A stretch of DNA of 64,000 nt from Bursaphelenchus xylophilus (taxonomy: Eukaryota > Nematoda > Chromadorea > Rhabditida > Aphelenchoididae). The notes below the pieces were generated by a model. That model was not told where the DNA came from, did no database searches, and was given only the letters and a program-made list of their open reading frames with translations. The stretch lies in the NCBI GenBank assembly GCA_904066235.2, contig CAJFCV020000002.1:6944001-7008000 (forward strand), in the 5' to 3' direction. Position 1 is the first letter of the stretch. Each line of letters starts with the position of its first letter. Made by a program: the position numbers and the translations under genes. Below, piece by piece: positions 46,362 through 59,290 of the stretch.

Positions 46362-46700
46362 ATGTTCAACGGACCTATTAAAGAGAAGAGTTCCTATTCT
46401 AATATAATCGAGGCCGAACTTCCTAATCCTTATCCCCCAAGAGCAGTTTATGGGTTAGCTTTTTCTTTTGCGACCGTGATTCTCTACTTATTGTTGCTTA
46501 CTTGGACTTATATTCCTGAGTATATTCTGCATCAAATCGGATTGACTTATTTGCCGGCTAAATATTGGGCGATTGTTATTCCCTTATCCGCATTCTTTCT
46601 TATTGTTATATACGCACTCTTCCATTTCTTGTGGACCTTCTATCATTTTATTGGTTTTTTCGACAATACGATTACAGTGGATAACGACTTCCGCGATTAA
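46362..46700 (+). CDS. PIGP: PIG-P homologue, GPI-GlcNAc transferase subunit (112 aa)
   Basis: Small membrane subunit of the enzyme that starts GPI-anchor synthesis on the ER. Single exon. The PIG-P domain has two hydrophobic segments (about residues 28-50 and 66-92) around the family signature WTYIPEYILHQIGLTYLPAK, close to the recalled human AFIPESWLHSLGLTYWPQK. A polar N-terminus of about 25 residues precedes the usual PPRAVYG entry. The stop TAA (46698-46700) is followed after three bases by the NOA1 ATG. Confidence 0.92.
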   Translation: MFNGPIKEKSSYSNIIEAELPNPYPPRAVYGLAFSFATVILYLLLLTWTYIPEYILHQIGLTYLPAKYWAIVIPLSAFFLIVIYALFHFLWTFYHFIGFFDNTITVDNDFRD

Positions 46701-46703
46701 GAA

Positions 46704-49290
46704 ATGAAGTTAGCCGGAAGATGTCATGTTGTGACAAAGTCTGCGATTCAGAATACGATCGGAGAACGGCTAACTTTACTGAAAAAGAAAAATGCAGCTA
46801 AGATTGTAAAGGACCCATCGGAAAACCTGGAATCTATGTTGAGTTCTCTCCATATTCGGTATGTTTTTTATATTTTTATCAGTTTTTTAGATCAGATAAA
46901 AAATATGAATCTTACGAGAAGGCGAGGTGCCAGTTACAGAAATACGATGATATTGAGAAAGAAAGGATCGTAACAGGCGATGAAGTTTTGTTTCCGTTCA
47001 AGACAGATTTGGTTAAAATTAAAATGACCGATGGCGGAACCGGTTGCGTGTATCATGATGTACCTGCCCACGACCGGGGGTTTTATTGCAAACGTGGACT
47101 GTTTTGTGATGAATATGTCGTTGGATCCGCAGCGGACATTCCAGATGAGGAAATGAATGAGTGAGTGTCTATGAAGTTAGTTCACTTTATTTTAGAGCCC
47201 CGTATTACTTCTACAATGTTCAAGATTCCGTTGAAAACATGATTTTAGAAGCCCCATCGCAACTCCCATTGCCCAAGGTAACTGTGGATGGATTTGTCAA
47301 TTTTTTTAGAAGTACCCAAAACGAAATGAACTTGATGAAGACGCGGAGATGGATTCCGAGATGAGTGCCATGTATGGGAATGTGGATCTGGATTACAAAC
47401 CGGAGATTGAAATGAATTGTGTTGGATGTGGAGCCAAGTTTCATTGTCATGACGTCTCTCTTCCCGGGTTCTTACCAGTGGAATTACTGCATAAATTGGT
47501 TCAACGTAAAATTAAAATCCCCAAATTAGAAATCACAGAGAGGTGTCGAAGATGTTACATGCTTAAGAATTACGACTTTCTGGTGAGTTTTTCTTATATT
47601 ACATTAACTGTTTTTGTGCTTTAGTTGAACGTGAATGTAAGCCCGGTGGATTATAGGGCAGTGATGGGCCATCTCAAATTGCGACAAGATGTTTTAATAC
47701 TCCTTATCGTCGATATGACTGATATTCGAGGATCGATTCTCTCTCAACTCCCCCAGCTGATTGGCCATGGGAAGAATGTTATGGTAGCTGGTAAGTGGCG
47801 GGAATATTTTTAGTTTTCTTGGTGTTTAGGAAATAAAATGGACCTTTTGCCTCCTGATGCTCGCGCTGGGTATCTAAAAAACTTCCGAGATGTTTTGAAT
47901 TACGAAATTGAGAGAGCTGGGTTGAGGGAACACTTTAGTATATCCAAGACGGCGCTAGTAAGTGCCAAGACTGGATATGGGGTCGAGGATTTGATTACGG
48001 TAGGTCAGGTGTCACCCGAATAAATATTTTCAGTCCATTTTCCTAGAATGGGTCAACGTAAAAGGGAATCTCAGAAGCGATATTTACATGGTAGGCGCCA
48101 CCAATGTTGGGAAATCGTATGTTTTGGCGATTGGATATGACAAATAAAACGTATTGGTTCCAGAACTTTATTCAATAGTTTCATTCAATCGGATTTATGT
48201 AAGATCCGTGCTCAGGATCTTGTTGAGAGAGTTACAACATCGATTTGGCCAGGAACAACTCTTTCTTTACTCAAGTTCCCATTAATGAATCCATCAACCA
48301 GGAAACTGGAGCTAAGAAGGAGACGATTACTGTCTCAGATGAACTGGAAGAACAAGGAATCAAAGTTTCAACGACAACTCTACTTGGAAACCAGGAATCC
48401 TAGGTATCTGAGCTTGTCTGGGATCATCGAATCCACTTTTAAGGTATAGTAACTGTCATGGTAATGGTTATGTGTTGCTGTAGGAAGAAGAAGAAAAGGC
48501 CCAGGCACCCTCAGATGAAGATCTCCAGAAGAGATTAGAGAATAATTTTGAAGATATGGACGCAGAAAAAAGGAAACCGAAGATTCTGTTGAACGGAGAG
48601 TTATTTAAAAATGGATTCTGGTGTTATGATACCCCCGGGACTGTCAATCCGGATCAAATATTGGATCTCCTGACCTTGGAAGAGCTTGTAAATGTGATCC
48701 CAAAGGAACTGATCGTTCCTAGAAGTGTTGTTTTACAGAAAGGATGGTCTCTTTTGGTAGGAGGCCTTGGTCGAATCGATGTTTTGGAAGTTGAAAATAA
48801 TCAAGAGGCCGTAAATAGACCTGTTTATGTGAGGAATGACGCCATTAGCTGACTCTGATCCGCATAATTTTAGATGACCGTTTACGCCAGTCACTCGGTC
48901 AAATTGGAAGCACTGAAGACTGAGGAAATCAACGAGTTTTTGGACAAGAATATTGGAAAAATGGGAGTACCTATTGGCGGAAAGAACAGATTGGAAATGT
49001 TGCCTGAGGTAATTTATAAGAAATTTTCTTTACAGTAATTTTAGATGAAGTCAAAGGATTTCTTGGTGAAAACGGTTGACAAACGACATCTCCGAGCATC
49101 AGAAGACGTCCTTTTATCTAGTCTGGGATGGGTGTCAATATCATCCATCTATTCTGTCAAGGTCCGAGCATTCACTCCAGGTGGGCGAGGATTAGGTACC
49201 CGGCCTTCTCTTCTGAAATTCGCCGTGGACATGAGAGGCTCCAGAATCCCTGGAACCCGATTCTTTACTCCCAAGATTACACCTCCATAA
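46704..49290 (+). CDS. NOA1: NOA1 / YqeH-type circularly permuted GTPase (734 aa)
   Basis: Mitochondrial GTPase needed for small mitoribosomal subunit assembly. Exons 46704-46858, 46891-47160, 47196-47277, 47310-47582, 47625-47790, 47830-47999, 48034-48116, 48164-48443, 48484-48828, 48874-49008 and 49045-49290 join in phase. The N-terminus is basic (GRCHVVTKS...), fitting a mitochondrial presequence. A treble-clef zinc site (CVGCGAKFHC, then CRRC) is at about 190-250. GTPase motifs come in permuted order: NKMD (about 317), SAK, GATNVGKS (about 393), TTSIWPGTT, then DTPG (about 541), as expected for the YqeH/NOA1 family. The start is three bases after the PIG-P stop and there is no better start upstream, so the two must be co-transcribed or trans-spliced at a minimal spacer. 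Confidence 0.93.
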
Positions 49291-49431
49291 AGGGTTGTTC
49301 TAGGATTAACGTTGTTAATTTTTATAAACATTGTTATTTTTTTTGAAGGAAATTTTATTAGTGCTGTAAGACATCAATTAGTTACTTATGAATTGTAAAA
49401 TTAAAACGTGCATTGTAAGTTCAGCTTATTG

Positions 49432-52400
49432 ATGAATGAAAACTTGCTGAAAGTCCTCATTCCAACTTCTGTCTGTTTATTCGCTCTTTTCTGGAAGTGG
49501 TAAGGTGACATTATGCCCAGTCATCTTTCTTTACAGGCCGTTGTTATCTGTAGCATGCTTCTTTACTGCAGCCACTGTATTCTGGCTGGGCTATGACTTC
49601 CTGTCAGACGATGGGAAAAGAAATAAATTCGATTTGGCATTATCCAAGTACCTATCTCATCAAGAGCACCCAAAAGATGATAAGGCCGAACAGTTTTTGA
49701 AAACAGCTCCATGGTGTGGAATTGAACTCCCAGAGAAATTGAATTCAAAACTAGAAGAACTGATCCTGTTCTTGATATCAGACTACGTTGACAGATGGTA
49801 TAAAAAGGAAATCAGTGCTGATAACACGTTTTTGGTGGAGATAAAGTAGGACAAGTCGCAGAAAAGGCAACCAAATTCCAGATATCAGATTCGATATGGC
49901 GCCGCGGTTGCGTTTCGCGCCCTCCGGGGCTATGACATTGTTATGCTTATCGAGAAGGATGTTCTTCCTATCGTGGCGTTACATTTAGCGAAGAGACTAA
50001 AGAATCGCGATGAAAATCATAACACTCATTTAGCTGTTACACACGATAAAAATTTCGAGATTTATCTCAGAGAAGTGGCTGATATCTTGGTGATCAGACT
50101 CTTCGATGAAAGCAGGATTGGTGGAGTTGAAATGGATTCAGATGCACCACGGATGAGTGGTCGGGTGGGTGTGATAACGTAATATGCATTGTATCTTTTT
50201 ATTTGATTTAATGATACGGATCTTTAGGAATGGCCGAGTGAGACTTGTCGTCATTTCCTCAGAGAACTGTTCTTATCGGCCGTTCTGAAGCCATTGATCG
50301 AATTCATCTCAGATCCAGACAATATCAATAATATTGTCATCAGCGCATCAAAAGCTGGTACCATTCAGACCTCACTTAAAGATGTGGGTTAGATTAGTAT
50401 TGTTTTACTTATTTTTAAAGGATCCCCATGTTCCATTCCTCCAAACCTTAACACAGTATTCACTTTATGACACCCCTGATTCTCTCTTAATGCTCAATCT
50501 CAAAGACTTGTCCAAGAATCATCACCTTGTTCAAGAATTTTATGCCTATCTCAAAGATGCTCACGGTCCTGTTTACTGGTTGGACTTCTTTTTTGCCATC
50601 GAAGAACTTTTGCATGATCTCCATGGACATGATGTAGGTCAACTGAATGTGCAATTGAGTTTTCTAGAGGAGTGAGGATGATCTCATCAAGGGAGCAAAC
50701 AGTTTGTATAACATTTACATCGATCCGTTGTCGAAGAAATCAGTCCAATTGTTATCTCAACAACTTCGAGATTGTGCAAAACGTGCAATCAATGAGAAGA
50801 ATGTCAAAGATCTTAACGTTATTTGCGAGCAGATGTACAAGGAGCTCTATCAGGAACTCAATTACAGCTTCGTGGTCCCATTTTGCCAATCAGAATCCTA
50901 TCTGAGGTCATTATGTGGCACAACTGTTGATGGAATTGATATTCTCAAGGAAAGAGAGAGTACTTCTGGGGAGGATAAGGACACATTTATTAAACCCGTA
51001 GTCGAAGAAGAGGCGAAAGCAGTCGATGCAATCGATGCATCCTTCTTGGATGTTGACAATGCTCTTGTGGATGACCCCATTGACATGAAAAATTGGACTG
51101 TTACAATCTCCGCCATCGAACCAAAAAAGAAATTTGGAACTGGGAAGGTGTATTATGTATATAGAATTGACGTGAACAGAAACGAAGAGACGGAAGTGGA
51201 GGATATAGATCTCGGAATCGATCCTCTGACAATGAATGATCTCGATGACAGTGATGATGACTTTGTGGATTGTGCACGAGAAGAAAAGATGAGTCAGCTG
51301 CCGAGCAAGTGGTCGATCACTCGGACATACGATGAATTCTTTGTATTCGAGAGTAAATTACTTCGGTTTTATGGGCCCGAGGCTCTTTCGGTCAAAGCTC
51401 CGGATCGCAAAATGTTCTGTCCCAGGTCGAGAATGTTCCTCGAATCCCAGCGAGATTATCTGGAGAGGTATTTGTACCAACTCCTACAGAGGCCGTGGAT
51501 GAGAAAGAGCATGCTCGTCTATCTCTTCTTGACCAATCCTTCTGATTCTGGATTCGAATCCGGTCTGATCAATGCCAAAAAAATGAATCCGATAAAATCG
51601 ATGAAGAAGATGGCTGATTCTCTGGAGACAGATCGGAAACAGTATCTGAAACCATTCGTCTTGAGATTATTGGCCCAATGTTTGGCCAATGAGAACGAAT
51701 ATGCGGTGACTGAAACAGCGGCAACTGTAAAATATACTAGGTAAGTTGGGAAAATTTTTTTCTGATCTTTAAATTTAAGTTCAACTGAAACCGATTATTG
51801 GAAAGATGAGTTTTCCTCGATTTGCTGCCATAATTTCACAACTCCATTTGAATATTATAATGAGAAATCTCAACGTACGATAAAAGAAGTCGAGGAGTAA
51901 GTACTTATGCCCCTAAATTATGCTTTGCGTTTTTTTCCAAATTAATCCTATAAATTTTAGTGGAATTTCTTCTTTCCTCGCCTTAATTCTCACCGACCTG
52001 TACTCAAACTCGGCCATTTCTGCTTGTTTTATTAGGGTTATATCGAGGATATTCCCACTAACTGCGAATGTTTTGATTCGCAATGCAATCAAAGGTGTTG
52101 TAAATAAGGTTTTGACTCCGGAATCCGCCTACAGTCTGGCTGATTCACTTTACAAGCTGGTCTATCACAAGGAGACCCAGGTGATAACAGAAGAGGTGAG
52201 TCAAACCAGTAGACACACCTACACAGAAAATATGTTTGATAGCAATTTTTTCAGGAAAAACGGGACAATTATTCAGCCGCCAAAAAAGTTGTTCTGGGAC
52301 TTCTAAAACACGCAAAACTCAATAATTTGGAGAGTCTGAATACCGTAATCCTTGATATTTTCAACATTTTGCAATCTCAAACAGACAACAAACAACTTGT

Positions 52401-52452
52401 TTTGGTGTGTTTGGACCTGTTGGTCACCAAGATAACAGCCAAGTCATCATAA
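49432..52452 (+). CDS. SNX14: Sorting nexin 14 homologue (883 aa)
   Basis: ER/endolysosome tether of the PXA-RGS-PX-nexin-C class. Exons 49432-49499, 49537-49845, 49882-50164, 50228-50383, 50421-50633, 50668-51740, 51780-51896, 51961-52195 and 52255-52452 join in phase. Hydrophobic N-terminus (about 8-45), then PXA (CGIELPEKLNSKLEELI onward), an RGS-like segment beginning VPFLQTLTQYSLYD, matching human SNX14 VPFLQKFAEPRN, PX around WSITRTYDEFFVFESKL (compare human WSVYRRYLEFYVLESKL), and a nexin C-terminal domain. The acidic stretch before the PX domain (DDSDDDFVDC) is at about 520. It starts 141 bp after the NOA1 stop. Confidence 0.92.
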
Positions 52453-52887
52453 AACTTATTTATTATAATGAAATACCAGAGAGAAAGTGTAATACAAAGC
52501 TTCTATGGCAGTATGAATGTAATTTGGGGGGAATAATAAGCAAGGGGCAATGTAACACGGGTACGGAAGACGTCGTTATAATGAATCGAGCTTAATATTG
52601 TACTCAAAGAGGCAGTTTTCACTTGGCTAATATCTCCGAAAACACAAACGAGGTCTTGAGTACATTAATCTGACGAAAACGGGATTGATCGGATGAGTAG
52701 AGTGATATGTGATCAAGGATCTAAGGGACTTTCTGCTAGACAACGTTAAGTTTTCAATCTTGCCGCCATTAAAAATAAGTAGTTACTCAAAAAAAAACAA
52801 TAAACATAACTGTAATAATAGAGAATTTTACAACAGAATCTTACAATCGAAGACGAATCCGGTATGATTTTTGTTTTCTTCCTGTGT
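52453..52887. other. Convergent 3' ends of SNX14 and the intermediate filament gene
   Basis: 435 bp without coding signal. A minus-strand AATAAA just past the filament gene's stop (about 52880-52886) suggests a very short 3' UTR for that gene. Confidence 0.5.
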
Positions 52888-55671
52888 TTATTGGCCGGTC
52901 TGAACGGTTTTCTGGTTGTGAGTGGCTCTTTCCTCTCCTTCCTTGTTGATGAATTGAGTCACCACGTTGGCTCCGATGCCCCAAGTGTTCTCTGAATCCA
53001 ATACCAGGCTTTCTGGAGGATTGTGGAAGCCACCTTGATTGCGGGCAAAGATCTTGGTGGTGCGGCCTGCCTTCAGGATGACATTAGGGGGGATGGTGTA
53101 GGTAATTGTCTGGCGGTTATCCAACTTCCTGATAACTTTGCAACCACTGATATCCTCATCCTAAGAGAGTACATTATTTACCGTGGACGCTGTTGCTTAC
53201 CTTGCTACGATGAGTGTTCTCCAAAACCAAGAACTTTCCATTGGGGTCGCATTCAGCGATTGTGATATTACCCTTCGCCGAACGTTGGAAGGTGGTTTTA
53301 GTCTGAACTTCTCCCCTCACATTGCGAGTGGAGTCAGTATCTTCTTGTTGTTGAAGAGAATGGGTCTTGACGACTTGTTCTACCATTTGTCGAAGTCCCA
53401 CACGGTGTTCTTCACCTTCCAGCATCTTCCTATAGATCGCAATCTCAGCATCCAGCATTTGTTTGGTGTCCAGAAGACCTTGGAGTTCTTGGACCAAGCT
53501 CTGAACTTCGTCTTTCATGCGACGCAGTTGAGCATCACGCTCATTAAGGGCTTGCTCGTATTGTCTTTGGTCATCGGCAAGCTGCAAATGTTAGAAGATC
53601 AAATTTTGCTGACAAAAAATTTTATAACAATACTGTTCTTTAGACTTACCTGATACTGCAAGTTTTGGACTTCCTTTTCGAGCTGAGCGTTCTTGTTTTC
53701 GAGATCGGCCAATTTTCCACGGAGATCTCCAATATTGTCGCGCATTCTCTTGACCTCTTCTCTTTGGTAGTTTGAGTCCATGGCCGAGCGATTGGCGTTT
53801 CCTTGAACCTCGGACACCTTGAGTTTGTACCAGCTCTCCATATCTTGACGACCTTGTTTGGCAATGTAATCGTACTCATCTTTAATATCACGGATGGCCA
53901 AAGCGAGTTCATTCTTGAAGAATTCACGAGTGTCAGCGGGGGCTTGGGCCAAAAGAGCCTGCAGTTCCTTGACTTCTTGTTCATGGACTCTTCTCAAGAA
54001 TTCGAGTTCTTCCATCAGAGTTTGGACTTGGTTTTGGAAGTCAATTCTGCCTAGAGTTTCTTCATCAAGATCCTGCAAAGTTATTTGTAACCCGTTTTAC
54101 AATGTTTTTGTGTGTCCTCAAATGAATCTTTCTTACATTTCTGGCCTTTTGAAGTTCCTCCCAATAACGGGCATTGTCAGTAATCAGTCTCTTTTCCTCA
54201 TCAGTCAGCTGCTTCCAGCGAGCTCTAAGCATTTCCAATTCATTCTGTGCATCGGCGATCATGTTAGTGAACTGGGTGATGTGATCGCGGTCGGATTCAC
54301 GTCGCCGTTGAATCTCATCGTATCTGTTTCTGTATTCTTCGAGGTCTTCCTTCAGTCTGGCTACTTTAACATCGACTTCGGCCTTTTGTCTGGCAGCTCC
54401 ATCAATATTTTTACGGGCTTCAGAAAGACTGTCAGTGTATCTGATCTAAAGTGAGTTTATTTAGCCGTCAAAATAATTGTAAAAGTAATAATAGTTGTAA
54501 TCTTACTTTGATTTCGGTCGTATCTTTTCCCCAACGACTTCTCAGATCTTCTAATTCGGCTACCAGTTTTCTATTCTGTTCTTCTAGCTTCTTGACTCTG
54601 TCAATGTAGTTTCCCAATCTGTCATTAAGTCCCTGCATTTCCTTTTTATCTTTATCAGCAGCCTCGAGGAAGGATTTGGCAGCATTGGCACTCAAGGCTG
54701 GGCTGATTCCGCCAACCGCAGCACTGCCCATTTCGGTTACCATCTTGAGTACACGACCTTAAATAATTCGATAAGCAACATGACATTAGACGATGACATA
54801 ATACGGCAATACCTTCTCTGTACATCTTGATGAGTTTCCGAAGGAGATAAAGGGCAATAGGTAAGGTTGGGAAGCGCGTTTAGAGGTCTCTAGTCGGGAA
54901 GAGCTGAATTTGCGAAATGGAGGTCGAGAGCAAAAGCTTTTGAATCGGTTTGAATGGCCTTGTTCAGCCCGACGTAACGGAGCTCCAGCTTCGGATTCAG
55001 TTTTTCGATCGCACCCGGGTCTCCAGGGGCTCTTTTTTAACTTCTGTCCGGTTTTTTGTGAGGCAAAGGGTTTAGTATGTGATATTATACGTTCGGATTT
55101 GCCTTTTGGTACGGAATTCTCTCTCATTCATTCGGAGTGCATCGAAAAGTTTTTTTAGGCAAGCGACGGGACCTGCACAAACCGATTCTAATCGGATGCG
55201 CGAGCGCTTTAACCGGGCTTACAAAAGAGAGCGAAGAAGGATTCTTTTCGGAAATTCTGTGACGCCAAAAAATCCCCACAAACAACAATAAATATGAGGA
55301 GCAATGTATAGTCGCATGCATAAAAAGCGGGGCGGTTTATGGACCAAGGAGTGCCCTTATCGCCGCCAAACAGAGATGATTATTCCAGCCCTGGAATTCG
55401 ATAAACAAAAACTGTTGCCTTAGGCGCCGCAGATAGGAGAGGAACAGACTTAATGAGGAAGTTGATGGTCTTTAATCAACCAGACCGTGCTATCAAAGAG
55501 GTTGTCGAGGAAAGGAGAAAGCATCGATCCTATTCTTCAGATTAGCTCACCTCCTCCTCCACCACTCGAGTTGAAGTTGCCACTGGTCCGGCTGGGGGTG
55601 CGGACGGCCGTTCTTGGCTGGATTGTAGACCGGTAGGAGATGTCATGCTCGACGGTACTCTCCTTTGCCAT
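52888..55671 (-). CDS. ifb-1: Cytoplasmic intermediate filament protein, IFB type (585 aa)
   Basis: Exons 55551-55671, 54507-54757, 54137-54445, 53650-54072, 53201-53581 and 52888-53160 join in phase. The head is short and Ser/Thr/Gly-rich, ending in a glycine run. The rod starts at MQGLNDRLGNYIDRVKKLEE (about residue 75) and ends with the helix-termination motif AEIAIYRKMLEGEE (about 430), the two diagnostic ends of intermediate filament rods. The tail contains a lamin-type Ig domain (TWGIGANVVTQFIN), as in nematode and lamin-like filaments. The junction GRVLKMVTEMGSAAVGG resembles recalled C. elegans IFB-1, which supports the symbol, but IFB-2 or another paralogue cannot be excluded. C. elegans ifb-1 makes alternative heads; only one head exon is recognised here. 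Confidence 0.93.
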
Positions 55672-58187
55672 GTTTCGGGGATCTAAAAACGCCAAATTTA
55701 GTCTACCGTCTTCACTCGTAAAAAGATGATTCAATGGTGGATTCGAAATGATGAATTACGGTCTTCTTTGTATTCTAAAACACGACTGCACCTACAAACG
55801 AGGTTGATAACCCGACGATCGGGTGCAATTAGGAGAAAACGGAAGGGGGAGCGGCGTAAACAAACAGGGCTTGGATCGGGTCAATAATCAAATCATGGAA
55901 CAGGGAATGCGCAAATTGCCCCAAGCCCCATTTTCCCCAATTTTTTACGCAACTCTTATCAGCCCAAAACGAGGCTAATGCGGCCTTGGAACCGGCTTCG
56001 GGTGAGAAGGCAGGCGACACATCGCGCTTCTTCTACCTCAAGAAAGCAATATACAAAGGAAGAAGACGACGGGAGAAAGGCGAGCGATAGATAGGTGCTT
56101 CTCTTGTTTGTACAACAGCCACCACAACATTAGATTAGGGGGCCGGGAACAACGACGACGCCCCGGGGCGACCCACGACTTTATGAGATTCAGATAAAAC
56201 ACCGAACGCCGCAGTCATCGTAAAAATTCCGGAGTCTTATCAGAACGGCATCGGATCGACTGGTCCCTTTGTGTTTGGATGGATGCCGACCGCACCCAGC
56301 CGCTGACTCAACCACTTGACCACCCCCATCCAATCGACCGGTCTGATAAGGCTTTCTTCCTCTAAAACTACAAACCGAGCCTTCCCGAAATGTGGAGGCT
56401 GAAGCTTTCCGAAGGCCATCTTCCACCTCCCTCTCCCACCCAACAACCCCCTCTTTTCCACGAGATTGTCGCGCACCCCGCGAGGCTGAGTGAATGCCAC
56501 CTGTAGACTTTGTGGCGCTCTACAAACTCCGCCCGATCGGCATCCCCATGCTGATTCATTCCCATCTAATACCCCCTTAATCTGCCTATCGTTAATCTTG
56601 TTTTTCGCTTAAAAAACGCCTCGACCGAACGTGTTTTCCCTGCAGGCATAACACAAAACACCGACGATAGTTCGAATACAAAAAGTTGTCGATGAGATCG
56701 ACGATGAAGTCGGATCGAAGAAGGGATTCCCACTCCTCAAAGGTCACCATGATCTTTTCAGGGGAATTTTTATTAGATTAGACGTTTAAAAAGTCGACGT
56801 TATTTGTTCAGAAGTCTGATGAAAGGCTAACAGAAGAGGACGCTGGATCAATAGAACCCCCTTGTTGATCATCCGAAAGTCGTAAAAAAGAATGTTAACT
56901 CTTGCCGCCCTTTAGTCAGCAGTAAAAGAATTACAGCAGGTACAGAATTCAATTAACCCTTGGAAAACACGCTTCCAGCCAGGGAATTTAAATTCCAGCG
57001 GGTTTAAAACGTTTAATTAACTTTCCCTTTATGATGACTCTGACCGATTACTGAAGGAAGAGGTCTTATCAGTAAAGGTGCAAGAGAAATGTGTTAGCTT
57101 TTAGGAATAATAAGGCTATTATACTTATCTCACCAACTCCTTGCCGGCGGGCATTGGAGGGGCAGAAGAGAAATAATACAAGAATCTGCAGTTATTACGA
57201 ACATTCGGTCTCTTTGGATTCTGACATTGTAAACTGGCATTATAAAAATTATCGTAGTTCTATTTTTGTCATTCAGAGCAAAGGGGGAATAATAAAGAAA
57301 CAGAGAATATAATATATTTTACATCCCACCCTTCTTCCATTCATCCATTCTACTCGAAATCGGAACAAACAATGACTAACAAACAAATTATTCAGCCCTT
57401 CAAAGGTTAAAATTAAATGCTTTTTTAAACCATCACCTCCCGACCAACCCGCTCTGTAGAGATACCCCGGGATGGATGGCGGAAATTTGGGTTACAACAA
57501 AATTAAGAGAAACCGGAATGGGCGGGCGGACAGAACTTCCCAACGGCAAGAAATAAAACGTAATGATAAGGGTTTGAAACATTCCAAGCAAACAAATTCG
57601 AATGCCGGGGTTGAGTAAGCCGAGAATTTGTTTACAACCACTTCATTCAGACGAGGCCCAAATTAGCGTAAACACATCGGAATTTCTCACTTCAAAGTTG
57701 GCGCAAGGGAAGCATCTAAAATTCAAAAAATATTCACTATTACAAAATGTAAGCAAAAAAAGATTCCGAGAGAAATGCGAATGCATTATTTGCAAGTCCA
57801 CGCCTTGTTAGTTCCTTTGACACTTGGAATTTTTGGGTCAGGGACAGTTCGAGTCAACGATAATATTTAGTTCGTCATTGCATGCATTCGTTTTGTATTA
57901 CGCATGTCAGCACAAAAATTTTGATATTAGGATACGGCTAATATAAAAAAAATTTTTATTCTTGCAGCAAGAATCAAATATGGCAGGTAGAATTTGAAAA
58001 CACTTTTTTATTTGAACAAAGCAGGATTCTTGAAGCGTTACTCACTTGTTTGCTTCTTCTTTCAAACCATAAGTCAGCAAAAATAAATAAAAAAATCAAT
58101 TGTGACATTTTGCTTTTGCAATTCGTTCCATAAAGAAAAACTGAGTTTTAATTTTTTGGTTATGAAAAAATTTTCTTTTATGATCTA
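55672..58187. other. Upstream region of the filament gene, no gene found
   Basis: 2.5 kb with scattered short open frames and no recognisable protein, RNA or repeat. Presumed to include the filament promoter and any alternative first exon. Confidence 0.45.
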
Positions 58188-58539
58188 CACGTTCGGTCCA
58201 AGCCGCAGTTGAGATGGGATCCCGAGCTGCGCCCGCGATTTGTAATTCGTAGGGGACATCTTATACGAAGAAAGACCAAATTTTGCAATGATTGCCTCAG
58301 GGCTCTAAAAATTCATACACAGAATACTATTTTAACGTAGATCCGATATACCAAGTATCATCTTTCTGTCGCTGTCTATCTTCGACTTTGGATAAATATC
58401 AGATTTTGCCTAGTTTTGAGCCTGCTTTTGTACCCATTTTTTGACCACTTTTTGGCTTGTAATGATAAAAGTAAGATAGTGATTCGAAATATCGCTCTTT
58501 GATGTTCTAGAGAGCCTTCTTGCGTAACCCTTTTAGGTA

Positions 58540-58995
58540 AAGCCAGACCTCAGTGGTGTCCCCCCTTTTCAAAACGTTTGCTCCAATGACGTCAATTTTA
58601 GGCCAAATTTTGCTGATTTTTCGAAATTTCTGCCTATATTTTTTTTCAGAAGTCCTTTATCGAAAAAATCGCGATTTGAGTGTTTAGAGAAGATCCTTGT
58701 CGATGTATAGAAGCTTGCATTTTCATCCAACGACCAATAGTTTTTTCAAAACGTTTGCTCCAATGAGGTACACTTTGGGGAAATTTTGCTGATTTTTCGA
58801 AATTTCTGCCTGTATTTTTTTCAGAAGTCCTTTATGGAAAAAATCGCGATTTGACGGATTAGAGAACAGCCTTGTCGATGTGTAGAAACTTGCATTTTCA
58901 TCCAACGACCAATAGTTTTTTCAAAACGTTTGCTTCAATGAGGTACACTTTGTGGAAAATTTGATGATTTTTGCATATTTCTGTCTGCATCTTTT
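58540..58995. repeat. ~176-bp tandem repeat, about 2.5 units
   Basis: CAAAACGTTTGCT(C/T)CAATGA recurs at 58570, 58747 and 58922. Units share TTTTTCGAAATTTCTGCCT and CATCCAACGACCAATAGTTT. About 1.4 inverted units occur in the right arm (60450-60690). Confidence 0.85.
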
Positions 58996-59290
58996 TTACT
59001 GCCGTTTGTCGAGGAAATAATTATCTTTAATTGTAGACAAGCAGCATGATTAGATTTAGTAACCGGCATATACATCAACGACTAAAATATTTTTGAAAAA
59101 TGGACGTCAACATAGTACATCTATATATAAGAAAATTGCATTCTATTCGAGTAGCCATCCACTATCTCTATGTTTTGCGACTTAATGAAATAAGACTGAA
59201 ATACCCGTCTGGTTTTAATCATTTAGCTGCTGTTTCAGTTAATTTTTCAACTTAACAAAGTTTCATTAAAATCTGAGCGTCAAATTTTTT

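Noticed and set aside
54900..55300. Alternative head exon for the intermediate filament gene
   Set aside because: Open frames here have no splice donor in phase 1 leading to the acceptor at 54757.
58540..58995. CRISPR array
   Set aside because: Repeats of ~176 bp without spacer structure, in a eukaryotic transposon.
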